46,321 nucleotides of DNA from a candidate division WOR-3 bacterium (GTDB taxonomy: Bacteria; Hydrothermota; Tepidihabitantia; SM23-42). Below the pieces are notes generated by a model. The model was given only the letters and a program-made list of their open reading frames with translations, was not told the origin of the DNA and did not search any database. The position numbers and the translations under genes are program-made. Location: positions 1 to 46,321 of the forward strand of contig DRIG01000061.1 of NCBI GenBank assembly GCA_011052815.1, read 5' to 3'. Within the stretch, counting starts at the first letter, position 1, and every line of letters begins with the position of its first letter. This document shows positions 34,613-43,741 of the stretch, in pieces.

Positions 34613-36049
34613 TTATTTATTGTGTTCGGAATTTCCTCCCCACATATACCAGCCGTCGTCATCTTTATCTCCGGTTTCAATGCCGTATAAAAGGCCGTTA
34701 TCACAGGAGACAAAGACGAATCCTTTCGCCACCGCCGGTTGAAAACTGACCGCGCCTTCGAGCTTTTCTTTCCAGAGAAGCTTTCCGTCTTTTTCCCTCA
34801 AACAGAAGATTTCTCCGTTTCCTGAGCCGATAAAGAGTTTTTTATTTGCATAAGCAGGCGGTGCAAAGACTCTGCCGCCGACACCTTCGGTGGTTAAATC
34901 ATCATACTTCTGCACCCATTTGACCTCACCGCTTTTTATATCCACGGCCTGGATTTCGTTTCCCATGGCATTATAAGAGCAGCCTCCGCGTACGACCGGC
35001 CGCGAGCCCTGATATGCCCAGCAGCCCACGACAGAATATTGCCCCACATTCGTCTTCGCCTGATCAAGCTTCGCTGCCGCCGGAGCGCTTCCGAATCCGA
35101 CACTTGCATCAAGATTTTCCTGAACGGCGGTATTCGCCGTTGTGCGTCCATACACGAGATACGGCGCTTCCCTGAGCGTCCATGGTTCTTTTTGTTCCTG
35201 CGCGCCATCTTTGTTGTTCAAGGTTGCGATACCTTCGTACTGTTTGATTGAATCCCTGCCGCTTTCCACTTCCTGACGGAGGCTGATAAAGATTCGGTCG
35301 TTGTGGATCGTGGGGGCACAGGTGGCGTTCTTTTTCTGAGACCACACAAGCTTGCCGTTGATTGTGTTGTATCTATACACGGTGCCGTCGAAACAGGTCA
35401 GATAAACAGAGTTTTTGTAAATCACGGGTGCGGATATCAAATCGCCGGCGATTTTGACATTCCAGACTTCTTTGCCGGTCTTCAACTTCATACAGGCGAG
35501 ATGGTGGAAGCCGTCGTTACCGGGATATGCCATGTATACATTTTTATCATCCACGGCAGGTTGACTCATCAATGGGTCGCCCAGCCATTTTTCCCACACC
35601 TTTTCACCGGTCTTTGCCTTAAGAACATAGATGATACAGGATTCCGTATTAAAAACCACATAGCCGTTTTTTACGACCGCGGCGGTCGGTCCGTCATCGC
35701 CGGTCTTGAACATCCAGGCGAGTTCACCGGTCTTTGCCTTGAGTGCATAGAATTCATAGCTGCCGTATCCGCCGCCGACAAAGATCAAACCGTCTTCATA
35801 TGCTACAGTAGCAAGGGGGCGGCTGCCGGGAATCAAAACCTTCCAGCCTTTTCTGCCTGAAGGGAAAGAGACTTCTTCAGCAATTAGTTCTGTCTCCGAC
35901 CTCAACCTGGGAATAAGCAGTTCATCCTGAGCCGTCATCTTTTCTTCTGACGCCGGTGCGGCACGTTGTTTTGCCTTTGGTACGTCCTCAATCTGCGACA
36001 GCCCGAAACAGAGGAGGAGTACCATAAAAGTAATCAGACGTTTGACCAT
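34613..36049 (-). CDS. Secreted PQQ-type beta-propeller protein
   Basis: A 478-residue protein with a signal peptide (ITFMVLLLCFGLSQ). Propeller blades repeat the pattern of LKAKTGELAWMFKTGDDGPT, LKAKTGEKVWEKWLGDP, MKLKTGKEVWNVKIAGDLIS, YNTINGKLVWSQ, VDIKSGEVKWVQ and REKDGKLLWKEKL, each with A/G-x-[VI]-x-x-x-Y strands. This is the PQQ/BamB repeat type. The role, whether in outer-membrane assembly, enzyme or binding, cannot be told; no BAM genes are adjacent. A Shine-Dalgarno (GGAGG) precedes the start. Confidence 0.85.
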   Translation of the reverse strand: MVKRLITFMVLLLCFGLSQIEDVPKAKQRAAPASEEKMTAQDELLIPRLRSETELIAEEVSFPSGRKGWKVLIPGSRPLATVAYEDGLIFVGGGYGSYEFYALKAKTGELAWMFKTGDDGPTAAVVKNGYVVFNTESCIIYVLKAKTGEKVWEKWLGDPLMSQPAVDDKNVYMAYPGNDGFHHLACMKLKTGKEVWNVKIAGDLISAPVIYKNSVYLTCFDGTVYRYNTINGKLVWSQKKNATCAPTIHNDRIFISLRQEVESGRDSIKQYEGIATLNNKDGAQEQKEPWTLREAPYLVYGRTTANTAVQENLDASVGFGSAPAAAKLDQAKTNVGQYSVVGCWAYQGSRPVVRGGCSYNAMGNEIQAVDIKSGEVKWVQKYDDLTTEGVGGRVFAPPAYANKKLFIGSGNGEIFCLREKDGKLLWKEKLEGAVSFQPAVAKGFVFVSCDNGLLYGIETGDKDDDGWYMWGGNSEHNK

Positions 36050-36086
36050 TATTTCCTCCTTTATTTACAAATACAGTGACAAATAG

Positions 36087-36114
36087 ATTATATTCCTGAA
36101 ATGCACAAAAGCAA
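36087..36114 (-). promoter_or_regulatory. Promoter of the propeller-protein gene
   Basis: TTGCTT (36109-36114), a 16-bp spacer and TATAAT (36087-36092) on the minus strand. Confidence 0.6.
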
Positions 36115-36127
36115 GGATAAAATATTA

Positions 36128-36155
36128 TTGACGATCCAGTGCTTTTGAATACAAT
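36128..36155 (+). promoter_or_regulatory. Promoter of the symporter gene
   Basis: TTGACG (36128-36133), a 16-bp spacer and TACAAT (36150-36155), 70 bp before the ATG, which has a GGAGG ribosome site. Confidence 0.62.
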
Positions 36156-36224
36156 AGGAGCATAAAGGGTTTTTTCAGGGTTATTTTATTGTCAAGATAA
36201 GAAAGGTATAAATCTGGAGGTTTT

Positions 36225-37679
36225 ATGAGTACCATACTGCTGGTCTTTCTGCTTTACCTTGTCGGTATGATAATCGTTGGCCTGATAACCGCCCGCCTTG
36301 CTTCAAAATCTCTGGATGATTTTATCCTGGGCGGCAGAAAGATGTGGACTCCGGTCATCGCCCTTTCAGAAAAAGGAACAGATATGTCCGCCTGGCTATT
36401 GATCGGGCTTCCAGGTCAGGCATTCAAGATGGGCCTGGGTGCAATCTGGGCCGGCATCGGAGTCTGGTTGGGAAGCATGTTCAACTGGCTGGTCATTGCA
36501 ACTCCGTTGCGCAGACTTGCGGGCAAATACAACGCCCTGACACTTCCCGATTATTTTGAATCCCGATTCAATGATGAATCACATCTTCTACGGATAACTT
36601 CCTCTGTTCTGATTGTCTTCTTCTTCACCCTTTATGTATCGGCTCAGGTCGTCGGCGCCGGAAAGATCCTTGCCGCGACATTCAATATCCATCAAGTCGT
36701 GGGAATGGTGATCGGTTTGAGTATTATCCTCTTTTATACAATGATGGGCGGATTTATCGCTGAATCATGGACCGACTTTTTTCAGGGATTGATTATGGCG
36801 GTGGCGATCGTCGTGCTCTGTATTCTCGGAGTTGTCGCTGCTGGAGGGCTCGGGAATATCATGCTTCATATAAAGGGCATTGATCCCGAGGCGGCGATTG
36901 TATCCGCCGGTAAGAGCGGAACTGCACTGTGGCTCGGTCTTATTCTCGGCGGTCTGGCGATCGGATTCGGTTATGCAGGTCAGCCCCATATCGTAATGCG
37001 TTATATGGCGTTGCAGGATGTTAAAGAGGTCAAAAAGGCGACGATTATCGCAATGACCTGGACAACAATTACGGTTGCCGGCGCGATTTTTTTGGGATTC
37101 ATCGCGATTCCGTTTCTAAGGGGAGAGATCACCGACCCGGAACACGTTACCCTTGCTTTTGCAGCGAAGATCCTGCCGGGATGGCTTGTCGGTTTTGTCC
37201 TTGCAGCAGCGACTGCAGCAATGATGTCGACTGTGGATTCCCAGCTTCTTGTAGCCGCCTCGGCGGTTACTGAAGATATTTACCGCAAGCTGATCAATCC
37301 TGACGCCTCGCAGAAATACCTTGTGAAACTGGCGAGAATCTTCACAGTGGTGATTTCTGTGGTGGCATTTATTTTAGGACTTTTCGCCAAACAACTGGTT
37401 TACTGGTTGGTCCTGTATGCCTGGGGTGGTCTGGCGGCGACTTTCGGTCCACCTTTGATCCTTTCCCTGTTATGGAAAAGGACGACAAAGATAGGTGCAT
37501 TTGTCGGAATGGTGGTTGGTGCGGTGACCATTGTGGTGTGGTATAATGTGCCGGCGCTCAAAAATTTTCTCTATGAACTTATCCCGGGGTTTATATTATC
37601 ATTCTTAGCTACCTGGCTGGTGAGTTTCTTTACGCAGAAATCAAATATCCGATCAGAACTCAGCAGCGACGCGGGATAG
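36225..37679 (+). CDS. putP: Sodium/proline-type symporter (SSF family)
   Basis: A 484-residue membrane protein with about 13 hydrophobic segments. FILGGRKMWTPVIALSEKG and SAWLLIGLPGQAFKMGL near the N-terminus, TLPDYFESRF, and the SSF signature region GYAGQPHIVMRYMALQD with a later AAATAAMMSTVDSQLLVAAS match PutP. Na+ binding Ser/Thr lie in STVDSQL. It probably takes up proline or a related amino acid with Na+, in line with the Na+-type V-ATPase. No putA or regulator is adjacent. Confidence 0.9.
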   Translation: MSTILLVFLLYLVGMIIVGLITARLASKSLDDFILGGRKMWTPVIALSEKGTDMSAWLLIGLPGQAFKMGLGAIWAGIGVWLGSMFNWLVIATPLRRLAGKYNALTLPDYFESRFNDESHLLRITSSVLIVFFFTLYVSAQVVGAGKILAATFNIHQVVGMVIGLSIILFYTMMGGFIAESWTDFFQGLIMAVAIVVLCILGVVAAGGLGNIMLHIKGIDPEAAIVSAGKSGTALWLGLILGGLAIGFGYAGQPHIVMRYMALQDVKEVKKATIIAMTWTTITVAGAIFLGFIAIPFLRGEITDPEHVTLAFAAKILPGWLVGFVLAAATAAMMSTVDSQLLVAASAVTEDIYRKLINPDASQKYLVKLARIFTVVISVVAFILGLFAKQLVYWLVLYAWGGLAATFGPPLILSLLWKRTTKIGAFVGMVVGAVTIVVWYNVPALKNFLYELIPGFILSFLATWLVSFFTQKSNIRSELSSDAG

Positions 37680-37703
37680 AGAGATTTAGTCGAGCAATAC
37701 TAC

Positions 37704-37916
37704 TTGTTTCGGGGCGAGCCGTTTAAGAGGATGTACGACCCCTGGTCAGAAAACATGCGGCGGGTGATATTGAATAAACTTGAAACCGAGGCAGTGCACT
37801 TTGCAAAGAGATGTTTGGCGTACAAAGATAAAAAGAGCGCCGAAAGAGCTCTTAAAAAGGTATTGCGGATCATCCCCGGCTCAGAAGAGGTTGCTGGAAC
37901 ACCTGGGAATTTGTAG
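37704..37916 (+). pseudogene. Truncated 3' copy of the SARP-like regulator gene
   Basis: About 60 codons (FRGEPFKRMYDPWSENMRRV and onward) that nearly repeat the end of the 41412-43637 gene; the DNA is identical over a stretch of about 35 bases (around 37740-37775 versus 43455-43490). The similarity starts abruptly at 37707, a few codons into the frame, and ends about 37890, before a different tail. No DNA-binding or promoter part remains. This is a duplicated, degraded fragment. Confidence 0.75.
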
Positions 37917-37951
37917 TATCTCTTTGGGGACTTACAATCCAATAAATATTT

Positions 37952-37980
37952 GGGCATCCGGTGTTTTATGCCGGATGCCC
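37952..37980. terminator. Strong intergenic hairpin
   Basis: GGGCATCCGG (37952-37961) and CCGGATGCCC (37971-37980) form a perfect 10-bp stem around a 9-nt loop, just after the minus-strand gene ending at 37987. No clear T-run follows on either side, so a terminator is likely but not certain; it may serve both strands. Confidence 0.6.
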
Positions 37981-37986
37981 TGTTTA

Positions 37987-38763
37987 CTATATCTTAACTA
38001 CTTTCCGACTGATTTTCCCTTCAATTTTAATGAAATAGATGCCGGGTTTTATCTTATTAGCATTAATTGCTCGACCGGAGATATCGTATACTTTGCACTT
38101 TTTACCTTCTGGAAGCTGTAAAGACCCGTAGATGACCGTTGCACTGTTCCAATCTTGCAAAGGTGTAGTAATCTCTTCTTCAATGCCAATAGGGGCATAG
38201 TAGACAATCAGCCTTGGGATCTGAGAACCATGCTCATGGGGATAGAAGAAGACCCACTCGTCCCAAAGGCCGACATACAAACTGTCATTTGAGTCATGGG
38301 GCATGAATCCCCATGGAACCACCGAGGTCATATCATCGGGGTCCTTCATCTTAATGGTGCAGAATGTATGTGAGACCTCGTAATCCCGGTTAAAGATGTC
38401 CGTCAGGTCAACCGACCTTGCCCAACCAAGATCGACACCAAAACCTGAAGCCTGGTGGGTCGAATCAGAGGTTGGAATCTGCCAAATTATGTGAGCTGAA
38501 TCATTCTCAGTCCAGGTTTGAGAGTTGACATTCCAGTAGATTACATCAGCATCCCAAAGATAACCTACCTGCCAGACATAACACTCAAGAATCACCGAAT
38601 CGATCTGTGCGTTTGATGGGATCGAGGAGATGTCAAATTTTAAGAATGGATTTCCACCCTCACCACCGCCATAGCTAACAACGTAGACATCCTCCACTGG
38701 GTTTAGGGTGTCAACATCGGCCTGAAGCATTACTACTAATCCTAACAAAACTAAAAATTTCAT
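37987..38763 (-). CDS. Secreted DNRLRE-like protein with C-terminal sorting domain
   Basis: A 258-residue protein. Signal peptide (MKFLVLLGLVVMLQA), then a jelly-roll domain resembling DNRLRE (FLKFDISSIPSNAQIDSVIL, ECYVW, then YWNVNSQTWTENDSAH). The end, CKVYDISGRAINANKIKPGI followed by YFIKIEGKISRKVVKI, is a type IX secretion/Por-type C-terminal sorting domain. It is probably exported and attached at the cell surface. ATG 38763 was chosen for its AGGAGG site; the upstream start at 38796 lacks one. Confidence 0.8.
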   Translation of the reverse strand: MKFLVLLGLVVMLQADVDTLNPVEDVYVVSYGGGEGGNPFLKFDISSIPSNAQIDSVILECYVWQVGYLWDADVIYWNVNSQTWTENDSAHIIWQIPTSDSTHQASGFGVDLGWARSVDLTDIFNRDYEVSHTFCTIKMKDPDDMTSVVPWGFMPHDSNDSLYVGLWDEWVFFYPHEHGSQIPRLIVYYAPIGIEEEITTPLQDWNSATVIYGSLQLPEGKKCKVYDISGRAINANKIKPGIYFIKIEGKISRKVVKI

Positions 38764-38856
38764 AATTCCTCCTTTCTTTACCTTGATGTAGATCATACTT
38801 AGGCTTGATAAAAGCCTATTGGCAACTTTTTACAGTTTAGTTTTTCCTAAACTTTT

Positions 38857-41211
38857 TCATTTCAATAGTAGCACCTTTGCAGTATAACTTTGCTTTGATG
38901 TTGTTAAGCGAACAAAGTAGACGCCAGTAGATAATTTACAACCAGAATCATCAGTTCCATCCCAATGGATGTGCTTAGGACGTTGAGCGTCGAGCAGAGG
39001 GCAAGAAAAATGCTTAACCAACCGACCTGCAGCATCATAAGCCTGTAACGAAATATTGTTCGTCTTATCTGTATCTGCTATCTGATATCTGATTTCTGTC
39101 ATCCGTTTAAATGGATTCGGATACAACTTCAACGTTGTCTTCAATGGTAGACCACTTAAACCCGCGTCTTCCTTAACACCTATGATAGAGCATTGAAAAA
39201 CACGAATGCCGGTTCTGGAATTAGCGGTATAGATTAGTGAATCAAGAACAAAGCAGTGTAGCATTTCATCCCATCCACCAGTGTTTGGATTGTAAAAGCC
39301 AACCTCCAATGGAGTGGTTGGGTCAGAAACATCAATTACCCGTATGCCTGAAGAAAAACATGTGACATAAGCTAAATTACCTTTAACTCTTACACTCGAT
39401 GCCGAACTGGGTGTACTGCAAGACCCAACTTCATAAGGTGATGTTGGGTCGGCAACGCTGATGATTTTTAGATATCCATCAAATGCAGAAACGTAAGCTA
39501 ATGTGTCCACTACATCAATCCCAGATGCTTGGATTGCAGAATAAAATCCAATTTCGACCGGGTTTGTGGGGGTAGCACAGCTAACTATTCTAAGTCCCGC
39601 GTGATCTGCGAGATATGCCAAGGTGTCTATGACACGAACTCTCCATGTACTGCCAGTGGTCGTCCATAAACCAATCTGATTCGGAGAAGTCGGGTCGGAA
39701 ACATTTATGATTCGTAGACCATCAGTTCGACAGGTAACGTATGCAAGGCTGTCTTTAATATCCACGTTATAAGCAAAAGCAGGATATTTACCAAGTTTGT
39801 TCGGATTTGTGGGATCTGATACATCGATACACTGAAATCCGCCACAATCATAATAAGGACAGTAATAACCACAAACATAAGCGATATCATCAATGACATA
39901 TACGCCATACACGGATTGATCAGTTGTGTCTTGATAGGTACTGATTACCTGTGGGGATGTTAAATCTGCAAAATTCACTATTTCCATGCCTTTTGTAAGA
40001 CTAGCAACATAAGCAAGTGTATCAGAGACCCAGAGACCTTCAGTTCTGAAGCCTGTGACATAGCCTCCGATTTCAATAGGTGAAGTAGGGTTGGCAACGT
40101 TGATTATCCGTACTCCCTGATATCCCGTGCCACAGGCAAGCAAGTCGCCAGTCTTATGGACCCATCTCACTCCTGCCGCCCTATTTATTGTGCAGAATCC
40201 CACAACTGTAGGATTCTGCAAGTCAGCACAGTTTAGAACCGCCACGCCGTCTCCTTCAGCCACATAGGCAAGAGTGTCTTCAACGAAGACATCGTGTACA
40301 TAGTTGCTTCCCCAGTTACTTAACTCAATCGGATTAGTTGGATCAGAAATGTCAAATATCCTCACACCACCGTCCACAACATATGCTACGCTGTCTTGAA
40401 CATAAATACCGTCAGTATAAAAATCATTGGGAATGTTCCCAATTTGTATAGGGTTTGTTGGGTCACTCACATTTAGGATCACTGTCCCATCATATGATGA
40501 AGCCATGTAGGCAATTGTATCTTTCACATGGACATCCCAATCCTGCTCAGAGGTCATAAAGGAACCAATTTCATACGGTGCCGCTGGATTGGCAATATTG
40601 ACGATTCGCAAGCCATCCGAGATGGGATTTACATTTGCAAGATACGCTAAAGTGTCTTTTATATAAACACCCATGGCACTTGCACCACTGGCGCACTGAC
40701 CAACTCTTTTGGGGTTCATGGGGTCAGCTACATTTATTATCTGGAGTCCATTCTTGCTATTTGCTATATATATCAAAGTGTCTACGAGGTAGATATCCGA
40801 AACCCATACTTCTGTGTCATAGTATCCTACTACAGTCTCGGAACCAGGGGTAGAAATATCGACGACTACCAGAGAGTGTCCAGCTGGGGTATATGCATAG
40901 TTGCCACTTATTATAGCATGTTCTGCTATGCCAAAGAGTGCTCTTCCTTTCATATACATATTCAAACTATCAGCTCTAGTCAAACTCGTTTTCTCCTCCT
41001 TCATTGCCTGACCTACTATAGGGAAACTAATCGTTTGAGTATCAGTTAATTCACCAGCGCCATATTCGCACTCGCCGCGTTGCATTTTACTATTCTTGTA
41101 TTGACTGACATGACATGGAATGTCCCACATCTGGGTTGCCGAAAAGCTATGCGCAACCAAGAGAGTCGTCAGAATCACAAAACCTCGCACCATTATGTTG
41201 CCACTTTTCAT
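38857..41211 (-). CDS. Secreted LVIVD-repeat protein with C-terminal sorting domain
   Basis: A 784-residue protein. Signal peptide (FVILTTLLVAHSFS), then about 14 LVIVD-type blades of roughly 43 residues repeating D-T-L-A-Y-[VL] and [IV]-N-V-[AS]-D-P-T-x-P. These fold as beta-propellers. The C-terminal 90 residues, with LKLYPNPFKRMTEIRYQI and GVYFVRLTTSKQSYTAKVLL, are a FlgD-like/Por sorting domain. Function is unknown; surface display is inferred. A Shine-Dalgarno (AAAGGAGG) precedes the start. Repeats have diverged, so this is not a recent tandem expansion. Confidence 0.85.
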   Translation of the reverse strand: MKSGNIMVRGFVILTTLLVAHSFSATQMWDIPCHVSQYKNSKMQRGECEYGAGELTDTQTISFPIVGQAMKEEKTSLTRADSLNMYMKGRALFGIAEHAIISGNYAYTPAGHSLVVVDISTPGSETVVGYYDTEVWVSDIYLVDTLIYIANSKNGLQIINVADPMNPKRVGQCASGASAMGVYIKDTLAYLANVNPISDGLRIVNIANPAAPYEIGSFMTSEQDWDVHVKDTIAYMASSYDGTVILNVSDPTNPIQIGNIPNDFYTDGIYVQDSVAYVVDGGVRIFDISDPTNPIELSNWGSNYVHDVFVEDTLAYVAEGDGVAVLNCADLQNPTVVGFCTINRAAGVRWVHKTGDLLACGTGYQGVRIINVANPTSPIEIGGYVTGFRTEGLWVSDTLAYVASLTKGMEIVNFADLTSPQVISTYQDTTDQSVYGVYVIDDIAYVCGYYCPYYDCGGFQCIDVSDPTNPNKLGKYPAFAYNVDIKDSLAYVTCRTDGLRIINVSDPTSPNQIGLWTTTGSTWRVRVIDTLAYLADHAGLRIVSCATPTNPVEIGFYSAIQASGIDVVDTLAYVSAFDGYLKIISVADPTSPYEVGSCSTPSSASSVRVKGNLAYVTCFSSGIRVIDVSDPTTPLEVGFYNPNTGGWDEMLHCFVLDSLIYTANSRTGIRVFQCSIIGVKEDAGLSGLPLKTTLKLYPNPFKRMTEIRYQIADTDKTNNISLQAYDAAGRLVKHFSCPLLDAQRPKHIHWDGTDDSGCKLSTGVYFVRLTTSKQSYTAKVLLLK

Positions 41212-41365
41212 TTAAACCTCCTTTCAAATTTTTGCCGGGTTAGAATATTTAATCCTATCCCAAGATTTAATCCACAAAATTATAATCATAAATATGTATT
41301 TTTTATAGCCATTTCCTGCTTCAAACGCTTGAATTTTAAAGACTTTAAAGCGTTATATTTCCTCC

Positions 41366-41394
41366 TTGACAAAATTGCAAATTTTTTATATAAT
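41366..41394 (+). promoter_or_regulatory. Promoter of the SARP-like regulator gene
   Basis: TTGACA (41366-41371), a 17-bp spacer and TATAAT (41389-41394), giving a leader of only about 11 nt without a Shine-Dalgarno. Confidence 0.78.
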
Positions 41395-41411
41395 TTTCCC
41401 GCAACCTTATT

Positions 41412-43637
41412 ATGAGAAACAATTATGAAATTATTAGACTCAAGGCAGTAAAATGCTATCTCGGTTCGGGTTTATTGAATAAATGTGCCAATTTATATAA
41501 GGTCCATCCACTCACTCTGAAACGCTGGGTTCAATGGTATAAAGAAGGTGGTGAAGAAAGTCTCAATAGGAAAAAAGCCTATTACCGAGCTTGGAATAGA
41601 ATTTCTCCTTCAGTTGAACATCAGATTGTATTATTGAAAGAGAATTACCCCTCGCTTACACTTTCTGAGGCAAAAAGACTTCTCAAAAAAAGGGGGATTA
41701 GAATTTCTGTTCATGGAATCTGGGGTGTTTGGGAAAGGTATGATTTGGTGGGTTCTTATAGAACAAATGCTCGACAAACCGAGAAAATTGAGACAGCCCC
41801 AGAACTTAATGATGGGTTAAAAAAAGCTGAGCAGGTATTGAATAAAGGAGACCCAAAAAAAGCGGCACGAATATTGAATGCTTTACCTTCCTGCACTAAT
41901 AAGGATATTCTGAAGAGAATTCCAGACAGACTTCTCTCGCTTCCAAGGAAAGTTGAGAAACTTGAGATGACATTTGGCGATAGCCCTTTTATGGAACGGT
42001 TACGGAAAGCAAAGATTCTCCGTAAAAAAGCTGAAAAAGAAGGTTTTCTTAACTTATCCATACGTGCAGGATGTATTGAACTTAACGCACTGGAATGGAT
42101 AGGAAACCCCAAAGAACAGATCAAGCTTGTAAATTCACTTCTGATGAAGATGAGGCGCAAACAAGGAAAGCGTGATAACAGTAATGCTGTTCTACGTTTC
42201 AAACTTCTTGTTTCAAAAGGAATGGCACTTGGGACTCTTGCAAAAATCAAGGCAGCTCTTTGCTGCATCAGGAAATGTAAAACTATCTGCCGATGTTTAT
42301 TAACTTCTTCTAGCTACAGGGACATCGCTACGCTCTATGCCAGAATCGGCTCATTCAGGAAATCTAATCAATGGTTATTAAAGAGCTTTAAATACGCCAA
42401 AGCAGAAGATAAGGTAATTCTGAATCTACTTCTCGCTAGTACACTTGCCAAAGCAGGAAAGTATCGCGATGCAAGAAGGAAGTTAAAAAAAGTTCATATA
42501 GAAAAAAGAGGCATTGAAACTCTTTTTTTAATCATTGAAGCGCAGTGTCTTATTGGAGAAGGAAAGATTCAGGAAGCAATGAAATCCGCCAATGAAGCCC
42601 TTCAACAATCAAAAGAGGAGATAATCCGCAACTATTTTGCTACCTCCTCCATGGTCATTAGTTGCTGCTTATGTGCCCTTGGTGATGAAAAAAAGGGGAA
42701 GAAACTCCTGAGAAAGATATTACCTGTTCTGAAGAAGTACGGCATGGAATATGATCTTCTTCTACCTCGCATTCTCCTTGGTCAAGATATCCCTCCTAAA
42801 GATACAAAGTTAAGTCCTTCTTTGAAACTCGCTTTACAATTGAAAAAGGCCTCACATTCTTTGAAGATAAGAGATTACAGAAAGGCCTTTAACTATGCTA
42901 CTGCTCAGCAACTTATGGGACTTTTTCATCGGTTACTTCTCTTCTTCCCAGAGCCGGTGAACAATCTTATTGCCAAAGGAAAATCCACCGGATTGCCCAA
43001 GGCATTATTAAAACTCCCTGTGTTTCAAAAAAATATTCCAGTTTATCATTTAAAATTCTTAGGCCCGGTGCGTATTTATCGAAATCGTATAAAACTGCGA
43101 AATGACCCAACGCCAATATCTGCAAGTCTTATTATTCACCTTGGTCTCAAAAAAAAGATAGAATTGGAATCAATATATAGAAATTTCTGGTCCACTGCAA
43201 AAGACCCAAAGGGTTCACTTTCTCAGCTTTTGTATAACCTTCGAAGATATCTCAAACTACCTCCTGATACACTTTCAATAAGACAAGGATTTCTTCATTT
43301 CAAGGGATATATTACGACCGATTATCAGGAATTTGAACAGATTCTAACGCGGGCAAAGGCACTTGAGCGTGCGGGCGAATGGGGTTTTGCAAAAAAAGAA
43401 TATTTAAGGGCTTTTAGAGTATTTCGGGGTGAGCCGTTTAAGAAGATGTACGACCCGTGGTCAGAAAACATGCGGCGGGTGATATTGAATAACTTAGAGA
43501 CTGAGACGATTCATTTTGCCAAGTCATGCCTGGAGCATCGCAATAAAAACGATGCGAAAAAAGTGCTCGAGAAAGTTTTGAAGATAATACCCGACTCAGA
43601 AGAAATAAGAAAGATGGTAAGTGAGTGTGGGAAGTGA
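41412..43637 (+). CDS. Large regulator: transposase-like HTH, TPR-like repeats, SARP/BTAD end
   Basis: A 741-residue protein. Residues 1-110 read as a homeodomain-like HTH of the IS630/IS481 transposase type (HPLTLKRWVQWYKEGGEESL, then LTLSEAKRLLKKRGIRISVH). Residues about 120-500 are helical repeats like TPRs (AEQVLNKGDPKKAARILNAL). The last 200 are a SARP-like winged helix (LGPVRIYRNRIKLRN, GSLSQLLYNLRRYLKLPPD) and a BTAD domain (FEQILTRAKALERAGEWGFA, FRGEPFKKMYDPWSENMRR). SARP/BTAD proteins activate genes, so it probably controls transcription, perhaps of the flanking surface proteins. A part-copy of its 3' end lies at 37704-37916. Confidence 0.82.
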   Translation: MRNNYEIIRLKAVKCYLGSGLLNKCANLYKVHPLTLKRWVQWYKEGGEESLNRKKAYYRAWNRISPSVEHQIVLLKENYPSLTLSEAKRLLKKRGIRISVHGIWGVWERYDLVGSYRTNARQTEKIETAPELNDGLKKAEQVLNKGDPKKAARILNALPSCTNKDILKRIPDRLLSLPRKVEKLEMTFGDSPFMERLRKAKILRKKAEKEGFLNLSIRAGCIELNALEWIGNPKEQIKLVNSLLMKMRRKQGKRDNSNAVLRFKLLVSKGMALGTLAKIKAALCCIRKCKTICRCLLTSSSYRDIATLYARIGSFRKSNQWLLKSFKYAKAEDKVILNLLLASTLAKAGKYRDARRKLKKVHIEKRGIETLFLIIEAQCLIGEGKIQEAMKSANEALQQSKEEIIRNYFATSSMVISCCLCALGDEKKGKKLLRKILPVLKKYGMEYDLLLPRILLGQDIPPKDTKLSPSLKLALQLKKASHSLKIRDYRKAFNYATAQQLMGLFHRLLLFFPEPVNNLIAKGKSTGLPKALLKLPVFQKNIPVYHLKFLGPVRIYRNRIKLRNDPTPISASLIIHLGLKKKIELESIYRNFWSTAKDPKGSLSQLLYNLRRYLKLPPDTLSIRQGFLHFKGYITTDYQEFEQILTRAKALERAGEWGFAKKEYLRAFRVFRGEPFKKMYDPWSENMRRVILNNLETETIHFAKSCLEHRNKNDAKKVLEKVLKIIPDSEEIRKMVSECGK

Positions 43638-43741
43638 CCGAGCTTCGGAGAAATGGAGACATTAATACTCCACACGATTAGTAACTACTTCAAGTTAGTA
43701 CGACATTCATCGTTTTCCCTTATCTCTCCGTTCCTTTGTCT

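Noticed and set aside
38857-41211. Tandem repeats of LVIVD blades as a CRISPR-like or recent DNA repeat
   Set aside because: The repeats are protein-level and diverged in DNA; no spacer-repeat pattern is present anywhere in the window.
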